Source: Cricetomys ansorgei (Eukaryota; Chordata; Mammalia; Rodentia; Nesomyidae). Taken from it: 64,000 nucleotides of DNA. Made by a program: the position numbers and the translations under genes. The stretch is taken from NCBI GenBank assembly GCA_026225945.1, contig JAMJFZ010002307.1, forward strand, positions 8,351,501 through 8,415,500, read 5' to 3'. The notes beneath the pieces are model-generated. The model was not told where the DNA came from, made no database searches, and saw nothing but the letters and a program-made list of their open reading frames with translations. Of this stretch, positions 48,169 to 60,312 are shown piece after piece (position 1 is the first letter of the stretch; each line of letters starts with the position of its first letter).

Positions 48169-51038
48169 CTTCTGAAATGATTTCTCAAATCATTTCCTGC
48201 AGTTTGGGCAATTAATAAATACATGAAAACAGAATTGACTCAAATAAAGAATTCCCAAAAGAAATTACAGATAGGCCAAATGGAAACCAGGAAGTATGGA
48301 AGGCAGAAACATGGCTTTCTTGGTTCTCATGACAACTGAATCTATAGCCAAATTCAGAAAACACTACTTAAACACTCCTGTTTGCCACTGTTTTTAGTGA
48401 TGTGAATGATAACAAAGACACTAGGAGTGCATGAGAGCTATATGGACTCAAGTGGTTGGAAATGGAAAAATATTTACCAAGGTGGCTTGAAAAATTGCAC
48501 AAGACATGTATTCTAGTGTCCCTAAGGAACGATTTGGTTCTCTGTCGAAGCATAAATACATCTAAGTTCTTATACATTAACTAAGGACATAATAACCCAT
48601 AATAGTCATCTAATGGTGGTCCCCAGATATACAATTCTACTTAAATAGAATTTGAAGTGAGGAATAAAACTATGGATCAATAAAAACCACATTATGAGCT
48701 CTTAGATAAAGGCAGTCTACAGTATAGTTCAAGGCAGTTACACCCCAAAATTTATCAGGCACAGGTCTGCTCAGATACTATCAAGCTATTGGTAATATAT
48801 ACAATTTTTGTCCTGAAAAATGCTTTCTTAAAAATTAAAATGAAAAAATAGCTATCATGAGTGAATTTATAAATACTATAAAACAACATGTCATTGAATT
48901 GTCACTTTATTACAAGCTGATCACAATGGGAAGTAGAAATTTTAATTCAGTGACATTACAGAGTTCAGCAAATGTGATGTTTCATGAGCAAAAAGACTTC
49001 TGCAATAAAATAGACAGGAGACATTTTAGAATCTTCTAATAATTACACCATTATCCATTTCAATAAAAATGAGAAAGAAACGCAGCAAAATAGAGGCTGA
49101 ATAGACCTGTCTGAACATGCTTTTTATCACACAAGTTCCCCCAGGACCTGCCAGCCATCGCAGTACTTTCTGTACATTTAAAGCCCGTAGTATGTTCATC
49201 AGGTGTCTCCTATCCCTATAGGGATACTCCTATTCCTCAGCAAGATCTCCACTGCACACTCTTTGTCATGGAATGCATATTTAAGTAAATTTCTAGGAGA
49301 AAGGCTTTATTGTCATTTGATGAAATTATTCTACCTAGGACCACATGGGAAAATGATCAAAGCAAGAGATAATCTAGTTGAGCTTTGACCCCACGTCCTG
49401 TGACTGAGAACTCTATCATTTCTGAGTAGAGTGTTGCTTGTTGGTAAGTCTAATTTCTATAATTGCTTTTTTTCTACTCACTCCCTCAGAAAGGTTGTCA
49501 AAATACATCCATTACATATCCCTTAAGAAGAATGTCTTTTGTACATTCCCAGAATGATGTATCAAGATATTTTGTTTACAATACTAGGTTTATATGAATA
49601 AGTACAGGGTTTTAGGATGTTCACCCACTTAGCCTGCATCATTTTCTTTAGCCTTGGCTTCCTGAAGTAGGGCTTTGTACAATCAAATCAAACTCCACTT
49701 TGGTCAGAATAGAGGGAGTCATATCACAAAAGCCTCACATTTATCTACCTAATGACAATAAAATAAAATAAAATAAAATAATAAAATAATCAAGTGTACT
49801 GCATGTGTCTTGGTTAATAGATTTCAAGTGCTAAGCTGTATATTCTCCTTAAGTTGAAAACAGACAAAAGAGATTTGCATAGGCAAGAGTATGCATTAAC
49901 TAAAAAGCAGAAATGACCATATGTAAAAATGGAAGTGATGGTAAATAAAGAATAGGTAGCTTGGTGGTGACCTACTCCCAGCAGAGAGCCCTACACAAGT
50001 GGCATTCATTCACACAGATACCACAAACATAAGAATAAAAATAATAAACATTAACCTTTAAAAAAAAGTAGAAAATAAACATTGAGCCATTAGCTGGGAG
50101 CCTGAACTCTTCCTGTCAGGGTGCCTATATCAATGAGGCAGAAAAGTGAATAGAAATTTTTACACTCTCTGCACAGTTCAAGCAGAGACAGAAAGGCCAC
50201 TACTCAGTGACCTGATAGAAAAGTCACTGGTTTTCTTTTTAATACCCAAATTCTGTGTTCTGAGGAGTTTCAAAGAAAGGAAATCAGTATTATAAAAACA
50301 TCAAACTTATATAACAATCCATCTTTTTAAAATCCCTAGCAATTGAAAGCACTAGTCACAGATAGGGAACACCAATCATCTATGAGCCTAAGGAGAAATA
50401 GGATTGCCCATCTTAAAGGACCTCCCAGAGACGGGCTGGGGCATAAAAAGAATGCAGGAGAGCCTGAACGGAGTCATCAAGCTAGTCACTTTTTATCTCT
50501 CTATATCTGTTGAATACCCAAGTTCATTATGTCTAATGATCTTGGTCCTGCTCTGTCCTGTCTTATACTCTCCCTGTCTCTCTCGCCTTCTTTCAGTTTC
50601 CTTTATTTTCATACATAGCTGTTGTCCCTTTCCCTTCTCTGCTTATTCATTTCTATTGTTTTCGTCGGTCCCTGAGAACACAAGTCTTGCCTGGTTTTCA
50701 GTTATTGTGTTTTACCCTTATAATTCCATCTCCTATCTGTGCGCCCCTCCTCTACTTTCTATTAGTCCAATTCTATTTACTAGTCTTATTGTGATTTTTT
50801 CCGTCTTCTCTTTTCTCCCAATTCACACACAATAAGTAAGACATTAGATTAGACAACACTCTTGATTCCCCCCTCCCTAAAATGATTAGTGAGTAAGAAG
50901 TGATTATAGTCTTGTAGGGGATAGAGCCGGGTGTGCTGAACCTCAGTCATACAAAACAAAACATTCCAAACATACTATGAAATGGCCTTACTTATCATTG
51001 TAAAAATCCCTAGAATGCTTAAGTGCTTCCTTTCTTTT
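48169..51038. other. Unique AT-rich sequence with AAAAT repeat and a pyrimidine-rich frame
   Basis: (AAAAT)n lies at 49757-49792. The longest open frame without simple repeats in the window (50404-50835, plus strand, 143 codons) begins with TTG, first ATG at 50452. It is rich in Leu, Ser, Phe and Ile because the DNA is pyrimidine-rich. No family is recognised, and I do not call it a gene. Confidence 0.5.
49757..49792. repeat. (AAAAT)n microsatellite
   Basis: About seven AAAAT units, one shortened to AAT. Confidence 0.9.
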
Positions 51039-51039
51039 T

Positions 51040-51350
51040 TACTGGAGTTTACATATCCCTGTGTGCATATGTACATATATACGTGCCTGTACATATATGT
51101 GGAGGCCAGAGGTCAAATCACATAATTTCCTCAGTCACTCCAACACCTTGTTTTTTGAGACAATGTCCACTGTCTTGGAGCTCACTAATTTGGCTTGATG
51201 AGTTGGCCAGCCAGGTGGAAGGATCTTCCTGTCTCAGCCTCCTGAGCATATGCACAGTTTTTATACGGGTTACTGCAGATGGAACTGAGGCTGTATTCTT
51301 ATGTAGAAAAAAACTCTACAAACTGAGCATTCTCCCTCGCCTGTGCCTTT
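51040..51350 (-). mobile_element. Composite B4-type SINE, minus strand
   Basis: In plus orientation: TGTACATATATGTGGAGGCC, AGAGGTCAAATCACATAATT, CACCTTGTTTTTTGAGACAA, TGGCCAGCCAGGTGGAAGGA, TCTTCCTGTCTCAGCCTCCT and a degraded tRNA-like end near CTGAGCATTCTCCCTCG. Same family as the 45.6 kb copy. Confidence 0.8.
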
Positions 51351-52095
51351 GAGTTTTCAAAGGCTCTCTAGTGAAGGATCAAGCCTCCAGTAGCAGCTCT
51401 GTAATCATTGTTCTAACAATGGAATGTTCTTTCTTTAATGCTGATTTTGTCGCAAATGTGAAAAAAAGGATCACATAATGTAAATAATCTGAGTTACATA
51501 TTCATAAATATGTTGTTACCTGTACATTATCCCAGTCAAAGCAAATTGGGTGGGATGTGCTTATTTTGAAAAGGTCACCTCTAGTGTACAGAGAATAAAC
51601 TCCACAAAGTACATATTTTTGAAATTCTTCAATCTAAGAAAATTAAAAGTTTTTAGGAGTAAAGTGGGTCTGCATGCATGACCCACTCTTATTAGCATTC
51701 TTTTGTCACCATAAAAAAAATCATCTTCAATTGTTTCAATGGGAATACTTTTTGAATTTAGGAATAGATTAGTGCATCAAGTGTTTTTTAAAATATTTCC
51801 ATTCTCAAGCATTGAAGAATCTCTATCCTCAGATTCCATACTTGCTGTGTCAGAACTAAATACTACCAGTAATCTCCATGTGTTTCAAATTATTTGCTTT
51901 AATATTATCTACAGAATTTCAATTTCTCTTATATCTGTTTTTCCCCCCACACATTGGAATAAACAAAACTTTGAAACAAAAATTGTCTATAAAAAATGTT
52001 GCTGTATAGGGGGTAAGGAAAGCAGTTATTGCCTGTAGTTTCCAAAGCGTGGTGTGAAAATTTTTTGAACAACGTAGCCGTGTATGTGACCACAC
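51351..52095. other. Unique AT-rich sequence
   Basis: A 99-codon plus-strand frame (51739-52038) has no recognisable content. No other feature. Confidence 0.45.
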
Positions 52096-52097
52096 TC

Positions 52098-52101
52098 TAT
52101 A

Positions 52102-52159
<58 letters not shown>

Positions 52160-52395
52160 ATCTATCTATCATCTATCTATCTATCTATCATCTATCTATC
52201 TATCTAGCTATCTATCATCTATCTATCTATCTATCTACCATCTATCTATCTATCTATCTATCATCTATCTATCATCTATCTATCTATCTATCTATCATCT
52301 ATCTATCTATCTATCATCTATCTATCTATCTATCATCTATCTATCTATCTATCATCTATCTATCTATCTATCTATCATCTATCTATCTATCTATC

Positions 52396-52430
<35 letters not shown>

Positions 52431-52560
52431 AATCATCTATCTATCATCTATCTATCATCTATCTATCTATCTATCTATCTATCATCTATCTATCTATCTA
52501 TCTATCATCTATCTATCTATCTATCTATCTATCATCTATCTATCTATCTAATAGGTATCT
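52098..52560. repeat. Long interrupted (TATC)n array
   Basis: About 460 bp of TATC units broken at intervals by a 3-bp ATC insertion (TATCATC), with a few single-base variants (TAGC, TACC, AATC). It has no stop in any plus frame, so it yields a 243-codon Tyr-Leu-Ser-Ile open frame (52029-52760) that is not a protein gene. Confidence 0.97.
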
Positions 52561-52800
52561 ATCCTTCTGATTATCTAAGTCTCTATCATCTATTTATCTA
52601 TCATCTATTTATTATCTATCATCATCTACAATCTATCATCATCATTTATTTATATTTATACTTTATATTACATTTATATATTTATAATTTTTATATTATG
52701 CATTTATATTTATTATATTTATATATAATATGTATTATTTTATGTGGTTATATATTATAAATATAATATTTACATATAATATTTGTATTATCTGTCTATC
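52561..52800. repeat. Degenerate TATC tail passing into TATTTATA-rich DNA
   Basis: The pure array decays into imperfect TATC and ATC units, then almost pure A/T with repeated ATTTATAT motifs. Confidence 0.85.
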
Positions 52801-54725
52801 TCTATCATCTTTCTATTATGTTGCAGTGCTCATTGGGAGATTACAAAATATCCTTAAAATGGTGTATGAATCAAGTTTCTGGTGTGATTGGTTAGTGCAC
52901 ATTATCGAATTGCAAAGCTTTGGACTTTCACAACTCCAATACTGCTTAAAAGAATTTTGTTTTCCCTCCCAATTTGTAAACCCACCATCTCCCTGAAAAA
53001 TTAAACTCTGCTCTTGACATTTTTAGACTCACCTTGTCTCATTCCCTTTAAAGACGGGTCTGTCTTTAGGAGCATTCAGAATTTCAGATAACTGAATTCC
53101 AGGGAGAAACTCCAGTCTGAATAAAGTCTGTCTATCCAGGAATGCACAGGACAGCTTTTTCTCACCCTGCTAATGGAGAGCTAGGCTAATGTCCTCTCTT
53201 GGGGTTTGCAGCAACACTCTCAAGATATATTCATTTGCCAAAACTGCTGAGTTAAGTCTGAAGTCTCTCTTTCCCATATCAACTTTTCTACAAAGACAAT
53301 AAATTTAAGGGTCATGATAATGGTGTCTCCCAAGACACTGAATAAAATGTTGCTAGCTCTCAAGTCCCATTTCAAAGTCTCCTATGGATTGTTGATAGGG
53401 AGATGTGCATATCTATCTAGAAGAGGTCACCTCTAAGAAGATCACACTACACAGTGAATTCAGAAATGAGGTGGCTTGGAAACAAAGGCTCTTTTCTGAA
53501 ACAATCCTTCTTGTAGAATTCAGTGGATGATGCCACTGTGTATCTGCTAATATCAAGAGGATAAGACCACGTTTTACAAGTAAAGGCTACTAAAGATCTT
53601 TTACTAAGGACTTCATTTAATGGAAAATGTTTTCTCAGCATGCTCCTCTGGTTGAAATGGGCCCATTCGAAGGGGAAGAAAAGGAGACAGAGGCAGGGAG
53701 GAAGTAGGGGATGAGGGAAGCAGGGAGGAAGAAAGGGGTGGGGGAGTCTTATAAACAACAGAGCAAAAAAGAAATGTTATTTAAAGAAAATGCTTTGAAC
53801 CAAGTATACTAGGTTCTATTTTCAGTTATTTGCTAAACTTTCTGAATTTTCTCCTAATAAATATTAATGAGGCTAAAATATAAGGCTGTCTCCTGAAGAT
53901 GGGTGGTAAGTGAACAGAAGCATTGTCTATTGTGAAAGGTTTCTTTCTTATTTTTTATTGTTTTTTTTAAAACTCAACTAAGAATTCTATCATTCACAGG
54001 AGGTCAATTTATGGTTTCTTTAAGATGGATAAATTCAATAGTTTTTCTTTCTTACAGTGATATTTTTTAAACCTGAAATAGATTAGTGAGCACAAACTTA
54101 ATATATGACTTCAAGAATGATTTTCTCTAAAAATGATGCTTTATGCCCAGAAGTGGATCTCTTATAGTACTCATTATCTGGGGACTGGTTTGTGACTGTA
54201 TGTAACAGGAGCTCTTTTAATAACCACAGGAAGAATTAGTTGAAAATTGACTTTGAATGGAATTCATTTGCTACAAAGTGCTCTTCCACCCCAGCTCTGT
54301 CCCTTCACTTACGTCTGCATTTTCCTTTAGAGTCCTTTGTTAACAAATGAGCTGCACAGCAAAAGCATGTGAGGGTAACAGTTTCTAAATACTATCACAC
54401 ACCATGGTGTTCACAGCATCCAGCCATTAAGGATGAGGGCAGTGCAGAAGAGCAGCTGGCTAAGGGAAGCTGCAGGATGAGCCTCAAGCCATATACTGGA
54501 AGGAAGAAACAGAACTCTCTATCTCACACATCTCACACCAACTCCTTGCCCTCAGCTCCTAGGAACAGGGTTTGCTGTGAGTTGGTCACCTACTTGACAA
54601 ACCTAGAGTAAGATTCTTTCCTTACTGATATTTTCAAACACAAATTAGAAATAGTTTTAGACATACAACTTTGCAGTAACAAATTATTTCTTATTTAATT
54701 TTGATGTGTGAGCATTTGTGAAAGA
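52801..54725. other. Unique sequence with a G/A-rich tract
   Basis: A purine-rich stretch lies at 53668-53746. The rest shows no repeat or gene that I can name. Confidence 0.5.
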
Positions 54726-54726
54726 T

Positions 54727-54901
54727 ACAAAGAGAGAGAGACAGAAAAAGACAGACACAGAAGGGAGAGAGGGAGAGAGAGACAGACAGACACACACACA
54801 CACACACACAGAGAAGGAGGAGAGATGAGATAGAGAGGGGGGAGAGGGAGAGGGAGAAGGGGAGAGGGAGGGAGAGAGGGAGAGAGGGAGAGAGGGAGAA
54901 A
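54727..54901 (+). repeat. Purine-rich (GA)n / (GGGA)n tract with CA block
   Basis: GAGA and GGGAGA units surround a short (CA)n at 54790-54810. Confidence 0.95.
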
Positions 54902-54904
54902 CAA

Positions 54905-55006
54905 GATCCCTCTTTAGGTGGGCCAAATTATCCTTAAAGTCACTATGATCCTGAGACCAGCTTTGATCTTGCAATCATCCTGCCTCAGCCTACCAAGCTG
55001 GAAACA
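54905..55006 (-). mobile_element. Degraded B1-type SINE, minus strand
   Basis: In plus orientation: GAGACCAGCTTTGATCTTGC, AATCATCCTGCCTCAGCCTA and CCAAGCTGG, like the reversed B1/PB1 3' side. It lies directly against the purine tract. Confidence 0.5.
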
Positions 55007-56123
55007 AACCTTTGAATGGACAAAATATTCTCAGATGTAATTGCTACTCATGGTTTGGGAGCTTTGCATTCAGTATCTTTCTTCACTCTAAAATTCTGTC
55101 GTGATATCAATGGTCCTTGGTATGATCTATTGCATCTAAGTTTGTGTGAAAACACTTTCTATATATTCTTAAGTCAGAAGTTGAAATTTTCTGCAACTAA
55201 TAAAAGGGATCATAATACTAAAGAAAAGAAAAGAAATCTTTTGAATCAATATAACAGTTTACTTAGAAGTCCAGCAGAGAATGATTTCCTTCTCCATTGA
55301 CCACAAGCAAGGTGTTAGAATATAGAACATATTTGTACTGGGAAAATACAATAGATTTTAAATTTATAGCATAACAAACTTCTCATACTTAAAGAAAATA
55401 ATTCATATCCTCCTCCTCATTTAAGTGACCCATGATATCAACAAATAAAGCCGACTTTTCACAACCCTTAAACACGGTATCCATATTTCTGATTCCATTT
55501 GTAGAGGATTTTGGTCCTAATTAGTATTTATAGTGGTTAATGTATAGGTGAAACAATCTAAGACAAGTCAATATTAAAAAACAAGACATTTGAAAAAATC
55601 AGCCAAATGAATGCCACATTGAACATTGTCTTGCAGTTATTGGTTAGTTTTATTCACAACGTAGCTGAAAATCAAATTCTATAATAGTAACTATTTTAAA
55701 AGACTCCACTTTTTCTACTTTACTTGGAAGTATCTTTACTCCCAAGAAGATCTGGGTTGTTAAAACTACCATTGCTTCTGCTAATCTCAATCCCCAACTT
55801 TCAAATGAAATATTAGAGAAACATACTTTCTTGTCTGATTATATGTAATGTTTATTTTCTTTCACTGCATTTGCCCAGTCTTCACTTAAAAACCTGATCC
55901 TTCTGCCTGAAAATCCTCAAGCTAAGACTGAATTGTTTACCCCTAACTTCAATAGTCAGACATTTAATCAAACCTCAGAAAGCATGCTAGAACTTTCTCA
56001 TCACTACACGAACAGAAACTCCATCAGTGTAAGTAAACACATCTAAGATCTTTAAGAGTAGTTTCCAGAAACAAAAATAAAACTGGATTTGAAGTTTGAA
56101 CATCAAAATAAAATCTCTGCATC
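55007..56123. other. Unique AT-rich sequence
   Basis: No supportable feature. Confidence 0.5.
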
Positions 56124-56124
56124 T

Positions 56125-56395
56125 TAGTTTCTTTGTGTGGTTATACCATAATACCACAGGTTGGACAAATATAAGGAACATAACGTTATTTCCCATAGTT
56201 TTGGAGGCTGAGAAATTCAAAGTGAAGTGATGCGAGGTAATTGCCTGGTAAGGACCATCATTTTCTTCTGAGACGGTGCCTCACTCTGGCATTGTCCTGA
56301 GGGAAGATTGTGTAATTCTTATATGATGTAAGGCAGTAGCACAAGTCAGCACATACTAGATTAAGCCTCTTTTCTAAGGGCCTTAGTTTAGTTAA
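56125..56395 (-). mobile_element. MLT1-type MaLR LTR fragment, minus strand
   Basis: In plus orientation: TTATACCATAATACCACAGG, TTGGACAAATATAAGGAAC, CATAGTTTTGGAGGCTGAGA and AAATTCAAAGTGAAG, then a degraded part ending near AAGGGCCTTAG. This is the reversed MLT1 order. Confidence 0.7.
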
Positions 56396-56439
56396 ACCAT
56401 GGTCATGGTTTAATCACTTGTAAAACCCCTACCTCTTTC

Positions 56440-56585
56440 TTAATGTATGTGTATGTGCATATGTGCCAGTATGTGTTGCATGTGAGTGTTGTCATGTGCA
56501 TGTGTGTGCTTGTCAGTGTGTATGTTCCTATGTCTGATTGGGAGTATGTGTGCATGTAGGCATACAGGTTCAGTGTGTTTGATTT
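56440..56585. repeat. Degenerate (TG)n / TGTGCATG tract
   Basis: Repeated TGTGCATG and GTATGTG motifs without a pure run. It borders the LINE-1 insertion. Confidence 0.7.
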
Positions 56586-56682
56586 TATGTTGAGATCTTT
56601 GATCCATTTGGAGTTGAGTTTTTGAGTAGGTACATATGTATGGATCTATTTGGATTCTCCTACATGTATATATCCAGCAGAG
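56582..56682 (-). mobile_element. LINE-1 ORF2 segment, inverted 5' part
   Basis: In plus orientation: TTTTATGTTGAGATCTTTGA, TCCATTTGGAGTTGAG, TGTATGGATCTATTTGGATT and CTCCTACATGTATATATCCA, the reversed rodent L1 ORF2 text. It joins a 3' UTR in the opposite orientation. Confidence 0.8.
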
Positions 56683-56689
56683 AAGCGTC

Positions 56690-56895
56690 ATCCAGCCTTG
56701 ATGTAGGGGCTTATGCCTGGATGTGTTTCATCATGTTATGTTATGTTTGGGGAGCATTGCGGGGCCTGCTCATTTCTCGAGAGATGTGGGGTGGGGGGTC
56801 AGGGGAGGGAGAAGATGGGGGGAAGTTGGGAGGAGGGGAAAGAGGGGGAGGCGGGGGTCAGGATGCATTGGATGAAGAGGAAAAATAAATTTAAA
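56690..56895 (+). mobile_element. LINE-1 (Lx-type) 3' UTR, sense
   Basis: GATGTAGGGGCTTATGCCTG, a degraded centre, a G-rich block (56780-56850), GTCAGGATGCATTGGATGAA and AAAAATAAATTTAAA at the end. These are the usual closing parts of rodent Lx 3' UTRs. Confidence 0.8.
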
Positions 56896-56929
56896 ATATT
56901 TATTTTTATTTTATGTGTCTACATATATT

Positions 56930-57096
56930 TGAGACACCATCTGCATACAGTGCACATTGAAGAGAGAACATGGTGTCAGATACCCTGCAGCTGAAGTTTC
57001 AGGAGATTGTGAGATGTCATGTAGGTGGTCAGAACTAAACTCTAGTCTTCTACAAGAACAGCAAGTGCTCTTAATTGTTGAACCATATAGACAGTT
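56930..57096 (-). mobile_element. B3-type SINE, minus strand
   Basis: In plus orientation: AGACACCATCTGCATACAGT, AACATGGTGTCAGATACCC, GTGGTCAGAACTAAACTC, TCTTCTACAAGAACAGCAAG and GTGCTCTTAATTGTTGAACC, the reversed SINE. Confidence 0.8.
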
Positions 57097-58900
57097 TTCA
57101 AAGGTCAAAAAACCCTTGAAGTAGCTTAACTACAACCACATTACTAAGTATGATAGCTATAAATCATGATATCCACAATATATCTTTCACACAACTATAA
57201 TTATTATCTAATTATATAATTATTACAGAGAAAATACACTTACATAGTATTTTCAATTTATCAAAGTTGGAAGAATCCGGGAAGACATATTAAGAATGAT
57301 TATTTTTATCATGCATGTCAAGTGCTTAACATCAAATAAATAGCATAATTCTGAACGTTAGTCATTTTTATTATTTATATCATCTTATAAACTAATAGAA
57401 ATTTTTAAAAAGAAAAGTTATATTAAATTGTAAATAATTTGAAAGGCATATTCCAGGTAATCAGGATGTTAATTTTCATAACTAAAGAACAAGAAAAGTG
57501 ACTGAAAGGGCTTACGTGTTCAAACTTTTCACAAATATCCCAAAGAAAAATAAACAATTAAAAAATCACACTTACTATAATTGCCCACAACAAGAAAGTT
57601 TTTAAAATTGTGGAGCTTTTGATGCTTTATTTTAAGATTTAATTCGGTTTCAAAGAATACATTTTGCTCTGAATTGATTCTTCTCATCCTGTCACTATTA
57701 TAATGAGAGATAGGAATTCCTTCTTCAAGAATCCTCACTTACAAATCTTTTCTCAAGGAAGTTTGCTATTGTAAACATCTTACAGGATTTGACTGAATGA
57801 ACCTTCTGCTGTGATAAGTAGATACCAACCATCCAGCTTTAATCGACTCTATGTGAGGAAGACTTCCTGGAGATAATTCCACCTGCTGGAGAGTAGACAG
57901 AAAGCAAGGTGAAACCTCAGCAAGAAAAAGAAAGCAACCAGCGACAGATAAGCCCTGTAAATGTCCCGAGTGTCTGTGTGGAGCTCATTGTTGGGCACTG
58001 GCTAAAGATGTTGGATCAACATGGCATTTGCAATCTCTCTGAACAGAATAGAAAGGAATTGGAGATAAGAAAGGTTTAGAGGGCTAGCAGTTTGAAGGTA
58101 GATGAGTGACTGATAGAAAGCCATGCAGACAAAGTTCCAGACATCTGCATAAAGGTCATCTTGATTCTTCGGCTGAATGCTAAGTTGCATATGCATAAAG
58201 TGACTCCTGAAGACCAGAGAGTAACTGCTAAAGAAATACAACTTTCATAGAACACATAAATGGAAAAATTTCAGAACTCTCAAAGCATTGGCATCGGAGC
58301 TTAATCAAGAAGAACACAGAGATGTTTGCAATAAGCATGTTTGCAGAAGCCATACCCAGGGGAGAGTGCATGAACCCACATATTGTAAAGCTACTCCATA
58401 CATTTTCACAGGTTCTCAAAGTCATGATGTGACAATTAAGACAGAAATTCTTTAGTAAAATATAATACCTAATAGAAGTATACATGAAACAAAACTTGAC
58501 AGAACTAAAAATAAACAATATAAAATAATCAAAATAAACAAATCTATAATTGTGCTTGAATTATTTTTTTCCTTTCCTCTCAATACTTCATAGAAAATTT
58601 ACCAGAGAAACTCAAACAAGGAACTCAGTCTAGGTTATCTGATGGCCAATTATAAAACTTTCCACCAAAATAATAGAATAACATTTTCTACAAATACACA
58701 TCAAATATCAATTAAGGTGTTTCACTTACTGAACCATGATAAAAATTTAAACACATATTTAAATACTTTGAAAGTGTCAACATCATTAGGTACAAAATGT
58801 TAATAAGAATTTGAAATATCAATTGAATTTGAAATCAGGAATAAAGTGATATGTACAGGAGTCTCAAATGTGTGAAAATGAGCAAAATACTTCAAAATAA
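57097..58900. other. Unique AT-rich sequence
   Basis: Two adjoining minus-strand frames (58228-58518 and 58002-58241) are partly hydrophobic, but no receptor or other family could be supported. Confidence 0.45.
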
Positions 58901-58920
58901 CCAATGTATCAAAGAAATAG

Positions 58921-59126
58921 TCCTTTCCTCTCTCCTCCTCCCTGTCTCTTCTCTATCTTTTCTCCTCTTCCTCCTCCTTTTTCTTCTCTCTTTCTCCCTC
59001 TCTCTTTCTTCTTCCTCCTCCTCCCCTTTCTCCTCCTTCTCCTCCTCCTTCTTTTTTTTTTTTCTTCTTCTTCTTCTTCTTCTTCTTCTTCTTCTTCTTC
59101 TTCTTCTTCTTCTTCTTCTTCTTCTT

Positions 59127-59179
<53 letters not shown>
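58921..59179. repeat. Polypyrimidine tract: CTCCT-rich, (TTC)n and (TC)n
   Basis: About 260 bp is almost all C and T on the plus strand. An irregular CTC/CCT section leads to pure (CTT)n at about 59063-59129 and pure (CT)n at about 59131-59178. It yields artificial Leu/Ser/Phe frames. Confidence 0.97.
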
Positions 59180-59183
<4 letters not shown>

Positions 59184-59648
59184 ACACAAACAGATTTACT
59201 CCATTAAGTCATGCTTTTATTGGCAGGATGGTTTGCATTACAAAAGATTCAAAAGCACTTAAGATAACCCCAAACAAACTGAATCAAAGACAAACTTTTC
59301 CTCCTTTCTTCTTCTGAAATATATTATCTTTATGATGGAGAGCAGGCTAGTATAATTATATATTTGAATGTTCTATCATTTTCAAAAACCCAAGGAATTA
59401 ATAAGGAAAATTACTAAGTTCAAATACTACAAAGTCATAAATATATTTTATTTCCTAAGAATATTGTTTTTATTCTAAAACTGAAAATGAAGTTTCTAAA
59501 TTTTAAAATTAGACTAACAAGAATATAAATATATGTTAAATATTTATGTATAAATTTAACTAAAGATACAGAGAAAACATCATGAGTGGTGAGAATTATA
59601 AAATAGATAATAAATAGTTCAAGTCATGTGTGATGTTTATGTATGATA
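59180..59648. other. Unique AT-rich sequence
   Basis: No supportable feature. Confidence 0.5.
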
Positions 59649-59654
59649 ATTTTC

Positions 59655-59825
59655 AAAATTCCTGTGTGGTGACAGGCATGACATTCTGAGGTAAGAGAAT
59701 TGGGAGTTCAGGGCTGAGTTTTATAAAGCAACATCTAGGTCCCCTCACCCTCCCCAACACACAAATCACAATCACACAAACACACACACACATAGAGAGA
59801 GATATGCATATATCTCTGTGTAATA
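59655..59825 (+). mobile_element. Possible degraded B1-like SINE with CA tail
   Basis: GGTGACAGGCATGACATTCT and AGAGAATTGGGAGTTCAGGG loosely follow a B1-like order, then a CA-rich end. Weak. Confidence 0.3.
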
Positions 59826-60312
59826 AAAAGACAAAGAATTGTTAAAAATTAAGGCGTCAAATTTTCCCATATTTTTATAGATAAAATAATATCAGACATT
59901 CTATCCAGATTTTTATATATAAATTGACAAGCTAATCTCAAATTCCATAGGGTGATGTTACCAACCTAATCTATTCAAATTAAGCTTAATAAAGTGAAAT
60001 TATATGTGAACAACTTACATTTTGATTTCAAAAACCAATTAAAAGTTACAGTAAATAAAACACTGTGGTTTTAGCAACATGTGCATGGAGATCAATGGAA
60101 TAAAAATCATTGGAATAAAATAAACAATGGGATAAAAAGTCCAGACACAGTTGCAAATGGATATGGTTCCTGTTTCAACAACTGAGCCAAGCAAATTCAG
60201 TAAGGAGAGGATAGTCTTTCCTCAGAGTGTGCTTCAAGAACATTAGCATTAGTGTGGTGTGCACTGTTGGCAGGAACTGTGGCTCAGATGCCTTTCCTGA
60301 GAGTCTCACACC
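59826..60312. other. Unique AT-rich sequence leading into the SNRPA retrocopy
   Basis: No feature up to about 60250. The last 60 bp may be retrocopied SNRPA 5' UTR. Confidence 0.45.

Noticed and set aside
50404..50835. 143-codon plus-strand frame with hydrophobic stretches
   Set aside because: It starts with TTG, its composition follows from pyrimidine-rich DNA, and I see no conserved motif, promoter or splice context.
52098..52560. Regularly interrupted TATC array considered as a CRISPR-like array
   Set aside because: There are no distinct repeat and spacer units, only a tetranucleotide with ATC insertions, and the genome is mammalian.
52029..52760. 243-codon open frame rich in Tyr, Leu, Ser and Ile
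   Set aside because: It is the translation of a TATC microsatellite, which has no stop codon in any plus frame. It is not a protein.
58002..58518. Two minus-strand frames considered as a vomeronasal (V1R) receptor pseudogene
   Set aside because: Only a short hydrophobic stretch looks V1R-like. The expected downstream transmembrane motifs and HRPKPTDL-type signature are absent.
58904..59317. 137-codon Leu/Ser/Phe-rich frame
   Set aside because: It is the translation of the polypyrimidine tract.
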